A DNA stretch of 64,000 nucleotides from positions 772,499 through 836,498 of the forward strand of contig NZ_JTDB02000001.1 of NCBI RefSeq assembly GCF_000785435.2. The letters run 5' to 3'. The notes beneath the pieces were generated by a model. The model saw only the letters and a program-made list of their open reading frames with translations. It searched no databases and was not told the origin of the DNA. Below, piece after piece: positions 45,308 through 54,199 of the stretch (the first letter of the stretch is position 1; each line of letters begins with the position of its first letter). Made by a program: the position numbers and the translations under genes. This stretch comes from Paraburkholderia sacchari. Its GTDB lineage: Bacteria; Pseudomonadota; Gammaproteobacteria; Burkholderiales; Burkholderiaceae.

Positions 45308-47946
45308 CGGCTCCTGAACCAGTAAGGCGAGAGATAAAGCACGCTGAAAATAAAGAGCCACACGACATCGACGAAGTGCCAGTAGAGGCCGCCGATATTG
45401 AGCGCGGCATCGCGCCGGCCGTCGAAATAGCCGCGCGCGATCCAGACGGCGAGCCAGACCAGCATCACGACGCCGGCCATCACGTGGGCCATATGAAAGC
45501 CCGTAATCGTGAAGTAGAGCGAACCATAGAGATTCGACGCGATCCCGTACGGCCGCGCATGCCATTCAAAAAACTGGATGCCCACGAATGCGCTGCCAAG
45601 CACGACGGCCGCCGCCATCGACCAGAACGCGGGCCGCGTGCGGGCGCGCCGCACGCAGGCGCCGGCGAGCCAGACTAACCCGCTGCTCGCGAGCAGGATC
45701 GCGGTGTTCAGGCCGCTCACGCCGAGCTTGGGCAGGCCTTCGGGCGGCCAGGGCTGCGCGCTCTGCGAGGCGAGGTAGAGGTACGAGAAGATCAGATAGC
45801 CGAACAGCGCCGCTTCCGTGACCACGAGCGTGAGCACGCCCCACCAGCCGCCCGCGTGCTCGCCGGCGCTGCCCACGGGCAGCGCGAGGCTTTCGTCGTC
45901 GCTGCCGGGGGCTTCGGGGTCGAATCCGGGGTCGAGTTCGGGATCGACGGGCGGCGCGGGCTCAGGGACGAACGGCTCGCGCTGGCCGAGTTCCTTGCGC
46001 GGCCACAGCCACGCGAGCAGCGCGGCGGCGCACGCGAGCGCGGCGAGCGCCGTGAGCGCCTCAGAGTGCAGCAGCAGCCCGACGAACACGAACGTTGCGG
46101 ACACACCGAGTACGAACGGCGAATACGCATCGTCGGGCATCTTGAGGATGACGTCGGGCTCGCCGCCCAGCGGCGTGATGCCGAGCGCCTCGCGGCCGCG
46201 ATGCAGCAGATAGCCGGGGCGCGCGAGGTGCGCGTCGCTGGCCCAGAGCGGATCGCGCGAGCGCACGCTCGGCAGGACCGCGAAGTTGTACGGCGGCGGC
46301 GGAGAAGAGGTGGACCATTCGAGTCCCGCCGCGCGCCACGGGTTCGGCCCCGCGCGCTCGCCGCGCCGCAGGCTCGCGAGCGCGTTGCCGATGAACATGG
46401 CGATGCCGATGGCGAACACGAATGCGCCAATGGTGGTCACGAGGTTCGCGGTGTCCCAGCCCATGCCCTCGGGATAGGTGTAGACGCGCCGCGGCATGCC
46501 GAGCAGCCCCGAGATGTGCATCGGAAAGAAGCCGAGGTTGAAGCCCGCGAACAGCACCCAGAACGTCCATTGCCCGAAGCGCTCGTGCATCAGCCGCCCC
46601 GTGAACTTCGGGAACCAGTAGACGAGCCCGCCCAGCACCGGAAACACGTTGATGCCGAGCAGCACGTAGTGCAGATGCGCGACCACGAAGTAGGTGTCGG
46701 TGAGCTGCCAGTCGAGCGGCACGGCGGCCGTCATGACCCCCGAGACGCCGCCCACGGTGAACATCAGCACGAAGCCCGCGAAGTAGAGGAACGGCGTCTT
46801 GAATACGGGCTTGCCGGTCCAGATGGTGGCGATCCACGCGAACACGGCAATCGTGCTCGGCACCGAGATCAGCATGCTCGCCGCGCCGAAGAACGCGAGC
46901 GCGAGCGGCGGCAGGCCGGTCGCGAACATGTGGTGCAGCCAGACCTCGAAGCCCACGAGCATGGTCGCCACCGTCGAGAGCGCGACGGCGGCGTAGGCGG
47001 CGATCGGCCGTCGGCAGAAAGTCGGCAGGGCTTCGGAGACGATGCCCATGGCCGGCAGCACGACTACGTAGACCCACGGATGCGCGAAGATCCAGAACAG
47101 ATGCTGCCAGAGCAGCGCACGGCCGTCCGCGCTGGTGTCGAAGAAGTGCGTGCCCACGTTGCGGTCGAGCCAGAGCATGAAAAACGCGAGGCTCACGGAC
47201 GGCACCGCGAGCAGATTGGCGCACGACGCCGTGAAGGTGCCCCAGACGAGGATCGGCAGCCGCGCGATCGACATGCCGTTCGCGCGCATGCGCAAAAATG
47301 TGATGATGAAGTTGGCCGCGCCCACCGTCGTGGAAATGCCGAGCAGCACCATGCCGAGCGCGTAGACGTCGATGTTCGGCCCCGGATCGTAGGCGGCCGA
47401 GGAGAGCGGCACGTAGTTGAACCAGCCCGCATCGGCGCCCTGGCCGCGCGGAAAGCTCGCGTAGAGCAAGATGCCCGCGCCCAGAAAGACCCAGTACGAA
47501 AGCGCGTTCAGGCGCGGGAACGCCATGTCGCGCGAGCCGAGCACGAGCGGCCACAGATAGTTGGAAAAGCCGCTCAGCACGGGCAGCGCGTAGAGGAAGA
47601 TCATCGTCACGCCATGCATCGTGAAGAGCTGGTCGTATTGCTGCGGCGTGAGCAGCGTTTCGTTGGGCCGAGCGAGCTGGGCGCGCATGACGAGCGCCTC
47701 CGCGCCGCCCAGCAGAAGGAACACGAACGCGGTGACGAGGTAACGGATGCCGATGGTCTTGTGATCGACCGTGGAAAGCCAGCCGCGCCAGCCGGGGCGC
47801 GTTTCCCAGATGGCTTCGAGGCGGCGTACGGTGGGCTCGTCGAGCGGCGCCGTGCCGGTTTCGGGCACGCGCGAAAAGCGCGCCGCGCGCGGGCGGGAGG
47901 GCACCGTGGCGCGGCCTGGTGAAGAGGATGCCGAAGTATTGTTCAT
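45304..47946 (-). CDS. Fused cytochrome c oxidase subunit I and III with HPWVY in place of HPEVY
   Basis: An 880-residue fusion. Residues about 55-560 form subunit I: haem a His in MHGVTMIF, haem ligand and Cu-B His residues in WLHHMF and VAHLHYVL, and the K-channel Lys in VFKTPF. The Cu-B helix reads HPWVYVVVLP, so the proton-channel Glu is Trp, whereas the D-channel entrance Asp (SRDMAFPR) is kept. Residues from about 690 form subunit III (TITGFHMAHVMAG, GLYWHFVDVVWLF). An acidic, proline-rich linker joins them. It follows coxB and overlaps the small membrane gene. Confidence 0.93.
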   Translation of the reverse strand: MNNTSASSSPGRATVPSRPRAARFSRVPETGTAPLDEPTVRRLEAIWETRPGWRGWLSTVDHKTIGIRYLVTAFVFLLLGGAEALVMRAQLARPNETLLTPQQYDQLFTMHGVTMIFLYALPVLSGFSNYLWPLVLGSRDMAFPRLNALSYWVFLGAGILLYASFPRGQGADAGWFNYVPLSSAAYDPGPNIDVYALGMVLLGISTTVGAANFIITFLRMRANGMSIARLPILVWGTFTASCANLLAVPSVSLAFFMLWLDRNVGTHFFDTSADGRALLWQHLFWIFAHPWVYVVVLPAMGIVSEALPTFCRRPIAAYAAVALSTVATMLVGFEVWLHHMFATGLPPLALAFFGAASMLISVPSTIAVFAWIATIWTGKPVFKTPFLYFAGFVLMFTVGGVSGVMTAAVPLDWQLTDTYFVVAHLHYVLLGINVFPVLGGLVYWFPKFTGRLMHERFGQWTFWVLFAGFNLGFFPMHISGLLGMPRRVYTYPEGMGWDTANLVTTIGAFVFAIGIAMFIGNALASLRRGERAGPNPWRAAGLEWSTSSPPPPYNFAVLPSVRSRDPLWASDAHLARPGYLLHRGREALGITPLGGEPDVILKMPDDAYSPFVLGVSATFVFVGLLLHSEALTALAALACAAALLAWLWPRKELGQREPFVPEPAPPVDPELDPGFDPEAPGSDDESLALPVGSAGEHAGGWWGVLTLVVTEAALFGYLIFSYLYLASQSAQPWPPEGLPKLGVSGLNTAILLASSGLVWLAGACVRRARTRPAFWSMAAAVVLGSAFVGIQFFEWHARPYGIASNLYGSLYFTITGFHMAHVMAGVVMLVWLAVWIARGYFDGRRDAALNIGGLYWHFVDVVWLFIFSVLYLSPYWFRSR

Positions 47947-47958
47947 GTCGTGGCGCTG

Positions 47959-49089
47959 TCACTGGAGCGTGTCGAGCCAGGCGCCCAGGTCGCTGGCCTC
48001 GGCGGGCGTGAGGGCGATGGACGGCATCAGCGAGCCCGGCTTGATTTGCTGCGCATGGGCGATCCAGTCGAGCCGGTTGGCCGCGGTGTTGGCGAGTGCG
48101 CCCGCGGCGATCAGCCGGCGCGACGCGAGATGCGTGAGGTCGGGGCCCTGCGCGCCGTTGGCATCGGTGCCGCGCACGGCGTGGCAGGCCGCGCAGTGCT
48201 CCGCGAAAACGCTGGCGCCGCGCTGCGCGGCGGGACTGCCAGGCGCGGCGGCGGGCCGTGCCTGGGCGCTCGCCCACTGCTCGAAGGCGTCGGGCGCTTG
48301 CGCCACGACTTCGAGCGCCATGTGCGCATGCTGAGGGCCGCAGAATTGCGTGCACTGGCCGCGCCAGACGCCGGGGCGATCCGCCTGGATCCATTGCCGG
48401 TTGATCTGCCCCGGGATCGCCTGGGTCTTGCCCGCGAGCGCGGGCACCCAGAACGCGTGGACGACATCGGCGCTTTCAAGCTCGACCCGCACCGGCGCGC
48501 CGGTGGGGATGTGAATCTCGTTGGCCGTTGCGAAAGCGGCGCCGGATGACGTCGTATAGGTCACTTTCCACCACCAGTCGTAAGCCGTCACATGCACGGT
48601 GAGCGCGCTCTCGCGCGGCGGGTCCGCGACCATGGCCAGCACCCGCAACATGCCCACGAGCGCGCCGAGCAGGAGCACGGTCGAAATGGCGGTGCCGATG
48701 GCCACGAAGCGGTTTGCGGTTTGTTCTGCCCGTTGTTCTGCCCGTTGTTCTGCCTGTTGTTCTGCCTGTTGTTCTGCTTTTTGTTCCGCGGTTCGCTGTT
48801 CCGCCGTAAGGGCCTGGTCCGGAGCCCGCGACGCATCCCACGCCGAGCGCGTGGCGCGCAGCGCCATCGCCAGCAGCACGGCGATCGCCACGCAGACGGC
48901 CACGCACAGCGCCGCGAGCCCCCAGCCCAGCAGCCTCACCGGCGCGGAAGCCGGTCCGGCGCTATGCAGAAAGTACGCAAGCGGCGTGGCAGCGCGGCAA
49001 GCGTTCGCCGCCATGGCGCAGCCAAGCGCGCAACCGGCCGCCGTCCCTGCGCGCGCCCACGTGCCACGATGCAGCCATTCCGAGATCAC
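47959..49089 (-). CDS. coxB: Cytochrome c oxidase subunit II fused to cytochrome c
   Basis: A 376-residue subunit II. It has two transmembrane helices, then a cupredoxin domain with the Cu-A motif CTQFCGPQHAHM, then a C-terminal cytochrome c with CAACH, as in caa3 oxidases. Residues 100-123, between the helices, come from a 12-bp tandem repeat and read as repeated AEQ units. It is the first gene of the operon, just upstream of the subunit I/III fusion, and is the electron entry point. Confidence 0.93.
   Translation of the reverse strand: MISEWLHRGTWARAGTAAGCALGCAMAANACRAATPLAYFLHSAGPASAPVRLLGWGLAALCVAVCVAIAVLLAMALRATRSAWDASRAPDQALTAEQRTAEQKAEQQAEQQAEQRAEQRAEQTANRFVAIGTAISTVLLLGALVGMLRVLAMVADPPRESALTVHVTAYDWWWKVTYTTSSGAAFATANEIHIPTGAPVRVELESADVVHAFWVPALAGKTQAIPGQINRQWIQADRPGVWRGQCTQFCGPQHAHMALEVVAQAPDAFEQWASAQARPAAAPGSPAAQRGASVFAEHCAACHAVRGTDANGAQGPDLTHLASRRLIAAGALANTAANRLDWIAHAQQIKPGSLMPSIALTPAEASDLGAWLDTLQ
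48721..48792. repeat. Six 12-bp tandem repeats (TTGTTCTGCCCG) inside coxB
   Basis: Two exact copies, two copies with one substitution and two degenerate copies fill 72 bases. On the coding strand they encode AEQ-rich units in the loop between the two membrane helices. Repeat number can change without shifting the frame. Confidence 0.85.
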
Positions 49090-49471
49090 GGCTGCTCCGA
49101 TAGCAGGGCCGGCTGTGCGAGATGCATGGGCGGTTCTCCTGGGCGGGGCTTTGCGGCCTTGCTGAGACCGCAGAGCGCGTGCCTGATGCGGCTGGCGGAC
49201 GAGCGCGCGGTGGGACCGGCGGAGGGTTGGTTATCGGCAAGCCGGTTGCGTAATTGAGAGGGCGGCATGCCATTACGCATGGCGCAGTCGCTCGCGCAGA
49301 AGGTGGGCGTGAATACAACGGCGGCCAGGTAAGCGTTGCAAGTTCTCCGTGAAGAATCGAAATTTCGTTGCGTTGTAGAAGATATCGATCGCACAGGGTA
49401 GGGCAGGAAGGGCGTGGGGGCGCCCTGCCGGACGCGCCCACGCCGAATGGTTCGAGGTTGACCGAACGACG
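49090..49471. other. Spacer upstream of coxB
   Basis: This 382-base spacer should hold the promoter of the oxidase operon and the end of the DUF6496 gene. I see no convincing gene. A short frame reading FCASDCAMRNGMPPSQLRNR is intriguing but has no start signal or neighbour support. Confidence 0.4.
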
Positions 49472-49624
49472 CTATTTCGAATGCTTCTTGGGAATCTTGG
49501 CGCCCGACTTGCGGGCCTGATTCAGGGCGATGGCCACCGCCTGCTTCTGCGATTTGCCGTGCTTCATCTCTGTCTTGACGTTCTTCGAAATGGCTTCGCG
49601 GGTTTTTCCTTTGCTGAGCGGCAT
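49472..49624 (-). CDS. DUF6496 family small basic protein
   Basis: A 50-residue, lysine-rich protein: MPLSKGKTREAISKNVKTEM, then KHGKSQKQAVAIALNQARKS. It fits the small DUF6496 family of unknown function. AAAAGGAGATCCATC precedes the ATG. It lies next to PRC-barrel paralogue 2 on the same strand and may be co-expressed with it. Confidence 0.85.
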   Translation of the reverse strand: MPLSKGKTREAISKNVKTEMKHGKSQKQAVAIALNQARKSGAKIPKKHSK

Positions 49625-49690
49625 GATGGATCTCCTTTTAAGAAACACTCCTATTGATGCATCACGCGTGCCGGCGATGGCCGCCGAGAG

Positions 49691-50218
49691 TCAGAGTTCG
49701 CGGCCGCCGCGTCCAACCGTTCCGCGCGCTTGCGGGGAACCGAGCGAACCAGGCTCTTCGGGCGGCAGGTCTTCGCCGCGCTCGGCGAGCAAGCCGTTTT
49801 CCCAGTACCCGGGCGTGCCGTAATACTCGTGCACGGTCGTGCGCCACTCGAGATCGGCCATGGCGGGCCAGTGGTCCTTGTCGAAACCGGGCGCGTGCTT
49901 GACGCGTTCCGCGCTCACGTTCAGCAGGAAGCACTTGTTGGTCGTGTCGAGCGTAAGCGCGGACCAGGGCAGCGCGAGCAGCTTGTCGCCGATGCCGAGA
50001 AACCCGCCGCTCGACATCACGGCATAGGCGACGCGTCCGCTGTCGACTTCCAGCATGATCTCCTTGATCTTGCCAATCTCCTGGTTATCCGAACTGAACA
50101 CGCGGTCGCCTTCCAGCGTGCTTGCCGCCATGACATAGGGACCGGGACCGGCCGCGGTTTCGTTGCCCTGGCCGACGATGCGTGCGCCGGTTTGCTGCGA
50201 TTCGGGTTTCAAAGCCAT
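49691..50218 (-). CDS. PRC-barrel domain protein, paralogue 2
   Basis: A 175-residue PRC-barrel protein with STLEGDRVFSSDNQEIGKIK and KDHWPAMADLEW. It is closely related to 39012-39506 over most of its length, but its C-terminal tail differs. The start at 50218 (MALKPESQQ) is preceded by an AGGAG-like site. It faces the truncated acetyltransferase. Confidence 0.9.
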   Translation of the reverse strand: MALKPESQQTGARIVGQGNETAAGPGPYVMAASTLEGDRVFSSDNQEIGKIKEIMLEVDSGRVAYAVMSSGGFLGIGDKLLALPWSALTLDTTNKCFLLNVSAERVKHAPGFDKDHWPAMADLEWRTTVHEYYGTPGYWENGLLAERGEDLPPEEPGSLGSPQARGTVGRGGREL

Positions 50219-50289
50219 GATGTGCTCCTCAATTGGATGGGTAGATGCCCCGCAAGAATCGGCGGTTCGCCGGACGTGGCATTCGAACT

Positions 50290-50675
50290 CATGCAACGAT
50301 CGGACCCGAAGCTGTTTCAACATCGAGGACGTGCAGCGCTCGCGCAGCGCCTTTGCGGTGGCGCGCACGATCGACGGCCAGGCAATCGGCTGCGGCGCCT
50401 TGCGGCACTATTCGTTCGAGATCGCGGAGTTCAAGCGCATCTACCGGCGCCCGCAATGGCCGGGCGCGGGCGCCGTGATACTGCATTTTCTCGAAGACGT
50501 GGCCGCTTTGATGGGCTACCGGCGCGTCATTCTGGAAACCCGCGCCGCGAATCGCCGCGCGGTGGCCTTCTATCAGCGGCATGGCTTCCAGACCATCGAG
50601 CCGTTCGGCGAGTACATCGGCGCCGATGACGCTCACTGCTTCGGCAAAGCGCTCGCGAGCGCACGGCGTTCGTGA
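50290..50675 (+). pseudogene. N-terminally truncated GNAT acetyltransferase
   Basis: The frame contains FNIEDVQRSRSAFAVART, GQAIGCGALRHYS, FKRIYRRPQWPGAGAVIL and RRAVAFYQRHGF, the acetyl-CoA-binding and C-terminal part of a GNAT enzyme. The first 35 or so residues are missing: upstream in-frame sequence is not protein-like and overlaps the PRC-barrel gene start. No ribosome binding site is visible. It could be expressed from an internal start but would be incomplete. Confidence 0.65.
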
Positions 50676-50785
50676 TCGCGCGCCGCCTGAACGCGCAGCA
50701 AGCCGCCGGTTTTGGCATGCCCGATGCGGACCGATTCGTGCATCGGCGCTCGTGGAAGCTTGCTTGTAGAACCTACGTGTAAGCC

Positions 50786-51511
50786 ATGAAACCGCATTTT
50801 GCGGCGCTGGCCGCGCCGCGGCGCATACCGCATCTCGTCGTCGTCTCGCCGCATCTCGACGATGCGGTGCTCGGTTGCGGCAGCCTGCTCGCGAGCTTCG
50901 GCGGCTCGGTGGTCTGCACCGTGTTCGCGGGCGAGCCAGCCGTTGCGAGGCGAACGCCGTGGGACGAAGCAAGCGGCTTTCGCGATTCGCACGAAGCGAT
51001 GCGCGCACGCCCCCGCGAAGACGAATGCGCGCTCGCGTGTTGCGGCGCGAAGCCGCTGCGGCTGAAATTTGTGGACGCGCAGTACGGTGCAGAGGAGCCG
51101 CCCGAAACAATCGCAGCGGCGTTGGCCGAAGTATTCGAGCGCGTTGGCCAGCATGGACGCTTTCTGCCCGTGTTCCCGCTCGGGCTCTGGCATCGCGATC
51201 ACGAATGCGTGGGTGCGGCGTGCAGGCTGCTGCTGCGCACGCGGCGCATCGCCGAATGCATCGCCTACGAGGACGCCATCTTTCGCGCGATCCCGGGCGC
51301 GCTCGACGAAGGCCTGGCCCGCATCGAAGCGGCGCTGCTGTGCGCGAGCCCATGGCATCCGCACGCGTTGGACGCCTCGCCCGGTCGACAGCTTGCGGCG
51401 CTCAAGCGCCGTGCCGTTGGCGCGTACCCGAGCCAGTTGCGCGCGTTCGGCCACTATCCGCCTGATGTGGCGCGCGCGGAGCGCTACTGGCGCCTGGCGC
51501 CTCGCAGTTAG
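50786..51511 (+). CDS. PIG-L family deacetylase
   Basis: A 241-residue LmbE/PIG-L hydrolase. Zinc-binding motif SPHLDDAVLGCG and the later HRDHECVGAA are present. Family members remove acetyl groups from GlcNAc conjugates or related glycans. It is convergent with a glycosyltransferase, overlapping by four bases at the 3' ends. The pair may build or trim the same sugar. Confidence 0.88.
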   Translation: MKPHFAALAAPRRIPHLVVVSPHLDDAVLGCGSLLASFGGSVVCTVFAGEPAVARRTPWDEASGFRDSHEAMRARPREDECALACCGAKPLRLKFVDAQYGAEEPPETIAAALAEVFERVGQHGRFLPVFPLGLWHRDHECVGAACRLLLRTRRIAECIAYEDAIFRAIPGALDEGLARIEAALLCASPWHPHALDASPGRQLAALKRRAVGAYPSQLRAFGHYPPDVARAERYWRLAPRS

Positions 51512-52461
51512 TTATGCTTCAGATCGCATGACGGCGATGACGAAGACGACATGGACGACGACGCGGCATGCCCGCGCTCGGCGTTCCACACGGCTTCGCG
51601 CATGCGCAGCACGCGCGTGGCGACGGGGCTGCGCTGGCGCGCGGCCCAACGAATGCCGTGCACGAGCGCGCGCAGATCCTCGCCGGGATGAGCCGCCTTG
51701 CATGCGGTTGTCAGCGCGCGCCATGTTGCGGCGATAACCTCGCGGCGCGGCAGCCGCAGCCACGCGACGAGCGCGGCGTTGCGCGCGATCACGCACCGCC
51801 GCAGCGCGCTGTCACGCGCCGGCGAAGGGAGGTGATGCGCTTCGAGCGACGGCGCATAGGCAATGTCGTAGCCGGCCTGCAGCATGTCGAGCGCGAGCAG
51901 CGCTTCCTCTCCGCCGATGAAAAGCCGCGGCTCGTATCCGCCCAGTTCGCGAAAGAGGGCGGTGCGGAACACCACGGCGCCCGCCATGAATCCGGTCAGA
52001 CGGCGCAGCGGATGGTCGGGGGCCGCGAGCGGGCTCGCGGCCATGCGCGCGCAGGTGGGGTCGAGCGTGCGCGCCTCGCCGACCACCACGCGCGCACTGA
52101 GCGCGCCGATGCGTGGATGCTGTTCGAGCAGTTTGACCGCGTCGGCGAGGGCGCCGGGCTGCCAGACGGTGTCGTCGTCGCTGAACGCGACGTAGCGCGT
52201 GCCCACCTGGGCTGCGCCAATATTGCGCCCGGCGGCCCCGAGGTTGGACTCGCAGCGCAGCATGCGCAGTCCGGGAAAGGCATGGGCGAGCAGTTGCGGC
52301 GTGCCGTCGGTCGAGCCGTTGTCGACCACGATGACCTCGGGCCGTTCCGGCAGATGCAGCAAAGCCGTCACGGTGCGCATGGCCTCCGTGCGCCGGTTGC
52401 GGGTGAGCACGACCACGCTGATCAAGGGATTCAAGAAACTGCGCCGCACCTTCGCCTCCAT
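51508..52461 (-). CDS. Family 2 glycosyltransferase
   Basis: A 317-residue GT-A transferase: VVVLTRNRR at the N-terminus, DNGSTDGTPQL, and the metal-binding SDDDT. FIGGEEALLALDML is the acceptor-side segment. No transmembrane helix is seen, so it is cytosolic or peripheral. It ends with a serine-rich tail (SSSMSSSSSPS). Confidence 0.85.
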   Translation of the reverse strand: MEAKVRRSFLNPLISVVVLTRNRRTEAMRTVTALLHLPERPEVIVVDNGSTDGTPQLLAHAFPGLRMLRCESNLGAAGRNIGAAQVGTRYVAFSDDDTVWQPGALADAVKLLEQHPRIGALSARVVVGEARTLDPTCARMAASPLAAPDHPLRRLTGFMAGAVVFRTALFRELGGYEPRLFIGGEEALLALDMLQAGYDIAYAPSLEAHHLPSPARDSALRRCVIARNAALVAWLRLPRREVIAATWRALTTACKAAHPGEDLRALVHGIRWAARQRSPVATRVLRMREAVWNAERGHAASSSMSSSSSPSCDLKHN

Positions 52462-53046
52462 GGGTCACCGGCATGCATGAATCCGCTTCGCTTCGCAACG
52501 ATCATGCCTGCAGCAGCGCATGCGAGCGCGCTGGCACATCCGTTGCGCATTGCCGGACACAACGCAACGCAACGTCAACGCAACCAGAGCGAGGTAACGA
52601 CCATGACTCAGCATTCCCGAGGCCTCGTAGCACACGCAGGCCATGATTGTTCGCGTTCGCGCATTCGCGCCGGTTTTGCGTTTCCCGATCTTTCCCAATC
52701 GAACTATGCTGCAAGAGCGGCGCGTTGTGCGTCTTGTATCGGCACGCCGACCACCGTGATGACAAGCAATCTCAGCGGCGCGCCGGGCTAGCAGCGCCTC
52801 GGCCTGGTCGCGCTAGCCGTGCCGATGCCGCTGCTGGCTTTGACGACAGGGCAGGCACGGTAAATGCTGCCTGCATTAACATGGCCTTGGTCACAAGGCG
52901 GCAATCCCGCTGGCCGAGAATGCCGGCTACAAAACGTCCACCTGTAAAAAACTGCGCTGCTGACGCAACCCCGCTGGCGGTCGTGGCCCGCTTGCGGCAG
53001 GACTAACGCGTTGCTGCTTGCTGCTAAAACCGGATCGGAGAGTCAA
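52462..53046. other. Long spacer with no firm gene
   Basis: This 585-base spacer separates the glycosyltransferase from the resolvase-like gene. A 62-codon frame at 52603-52791 starts with a GAGG site (MTQHSRGLVAHAGHDC) but has no recognised relatives and ordinary composition. CAACG-type short repeats lie at about 52560-52580. The rest looks non-coding. Confidence 0.4.
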
Positions 53047-53658
53047 TTGCCACAGACTTACTTCTACCTCAATGGCCCGAGCGACCCCTATTTCCCGGAG
53101 CAGGAGCTGATTCGCCTCGACCAGGCCGGTTATACCGTCGCGCTCAGCCGCGTAGCGATCGACCATGTACAGCAGTGCGTCGGCACGGAGGAGCGCACGG
53201 CGCTCAACGGCCTGTTGCGGCGCGCCGCGCCCGGCGACGAACTGGTCGTGCTCGACCTCTCGTCTCTCGGCAGCGGCGCCCGAGACGTGCTGGCGACACT
53301 GCAAAAATGCCGCAAGGAAAAGATTGCCGTGCGCTGCATCGAGTTTGGTCAGATGGATCTGGCCAGCCATCCGGAGTCTCAGGCGATCAAGATGCTCGAG
53401 GCCGTCGTTCGCCTGGAAGCGCAAACCCGAAGCGAGCGCAGCAGCACGAGCCTGAAGCGCGCGCAAGAGAGCGGGCGCCCCACGGGCCGGCCAGGCTCGC
53501 TTTCGCCGCAAGACCGGGAGGAGGTCATCGAACTGCTCGCGAAGGACGTCTCGATCAGCGAGATCGCGCGCCGTTTTGGCACCTCGCGTCAAACCATCAT
53601 GCGCATTCGCGCGTCAACGGCGGTGCCCGCCACAGAAGACGGAAAGAGCGGCGATTGA
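53047..53658 (+). CDS. Resolvase-fold DNA-binding protein lacking catalytic residues
   Basis: A 203-residue protein from TTG 53047 (GGAG six bases upstream). It keeps the serine-recombinase layout: an N-terminal domain (YFYLNGPSDPYFPEQELIRL), a segment DLSSLGSGARDVLATLQK, and a C-terminal helix-turn-helix (SISEIARRFGTSRQTIMRIRAS). The usual catalytic Ser in YxRVS is not recognisable, and the LDRLGR arginines are replaced (DLSSLGS). It is probably a regulator that has lost recombination activity. Confidence 0.75.
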   Translation: MPQTYFYLNGPSDPYFPEQELIRLDQAGYTVALSRVAIDHVQQCVGTEERTALNGLLRRAAPGDELVVLDLSSLGSGARDVLATLQKCRKEKIAVRCIEFGQMDLASHPESQAIKMLEAVVRLEAQTRSERSSTSLKRAQESGRPTGRPGSLSPQDREEVIELLAKDVSISEIARRFGTSRQTIMRIRASTAVPATEDGKSGD

Positions 53659-53689
53659 TAACCGCCGTTGAAATCATAGGGCGCGGCGT

Positions 53690-54109
53690 TTAGTGGAACG
53701 GTGCGCAGATGCTGTCGAAAGGGGCGGCAATCAGCACACACGAGGTGAGCGCCAGCGCGCCTGTAAAGGCCACAGCCGCAGTGGCGCTGCACCAGGCAAC
53801 GAAGCACGCCGAATTGGTCTTGCTGCTCACCTGCGAGGCGATGCGCCGCCAGGCGCGCCCGGTGGCAATCGCGAGCGCGAGGCAAACGGCGAATGCCAGC
53901 GCGGAAGCGAAGGCGATGAAGCGCTCGACTTCGTCCCACGGAAGTTCGCCGCTCTGGGTGATGCCGCCTGCGCAGGCCGTCGACACGAGTTCGAGGCACA
54001 CGACGAGATGCAGCATCCAGATGAGCGGCACGGCGAAGAGTGCGGTCCATGCGGTGGCGCTTTGCATGCGCAGGGGGTGCCGGGGGTAGCGAGAATGAGC
54101 GGTGTCCAT
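53690..54109 (-). CDS. Membrane protein, paralogue of the oxidase-operon small protein
   Basis: A 139-residue protein with three or four transmembrane helices. It resembles 44891-45307: both share the pattern VPxxWMxH, xLVxTACxGGIxQ, LPW and FVAWC. It starts at ATG 54109 (MDTAHSRY) after GGAGACCGACG. It stands alone, with no oxidase genes nearby, so it may serve another oxidase. Confidence 0.75.
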   Translation of the reverse strand: MDTAHSRYPRHPLRMQSATAWTALFAVPLIWMLHLVVCLELVSTACAGGITQSGELPWDEVERFIAFASALAFAVCLALAIATGRAWRRIASQVSSKTNSACFVAWCSATAAVAFTGALALTSCVLIAAPFDSICAPFH

Positions 54110-54199
54110 CGTCGGTCTCCGCGGGAAATGGGAGCGGCGTGAGGCCGCTCCGTCACGGCCCATGACGCGCAGGCGATGTGCCCGCGCCGCCCTCTACCG

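Noticed and set aside
45856..48394. Long frames on both strands overlapping the oxidase I/III gene
   Set aside because: They lack domains and have compositions typical of antisense or out-of-frame reading; the minus-strand oxidase frame has all the haem and copper ligands.
48721..48792. Possible CRISPR or phage repeat
   Set aside because: The units are contiguous 12-mers without spacers and lie in frame inside coxB.
49086..49394. A 102-codon minus-strand frame upstream of coxB
   Set aside because: No ribosome binding site and no recognised domain; it overlaps the coxB start and probably is promoter DNA.
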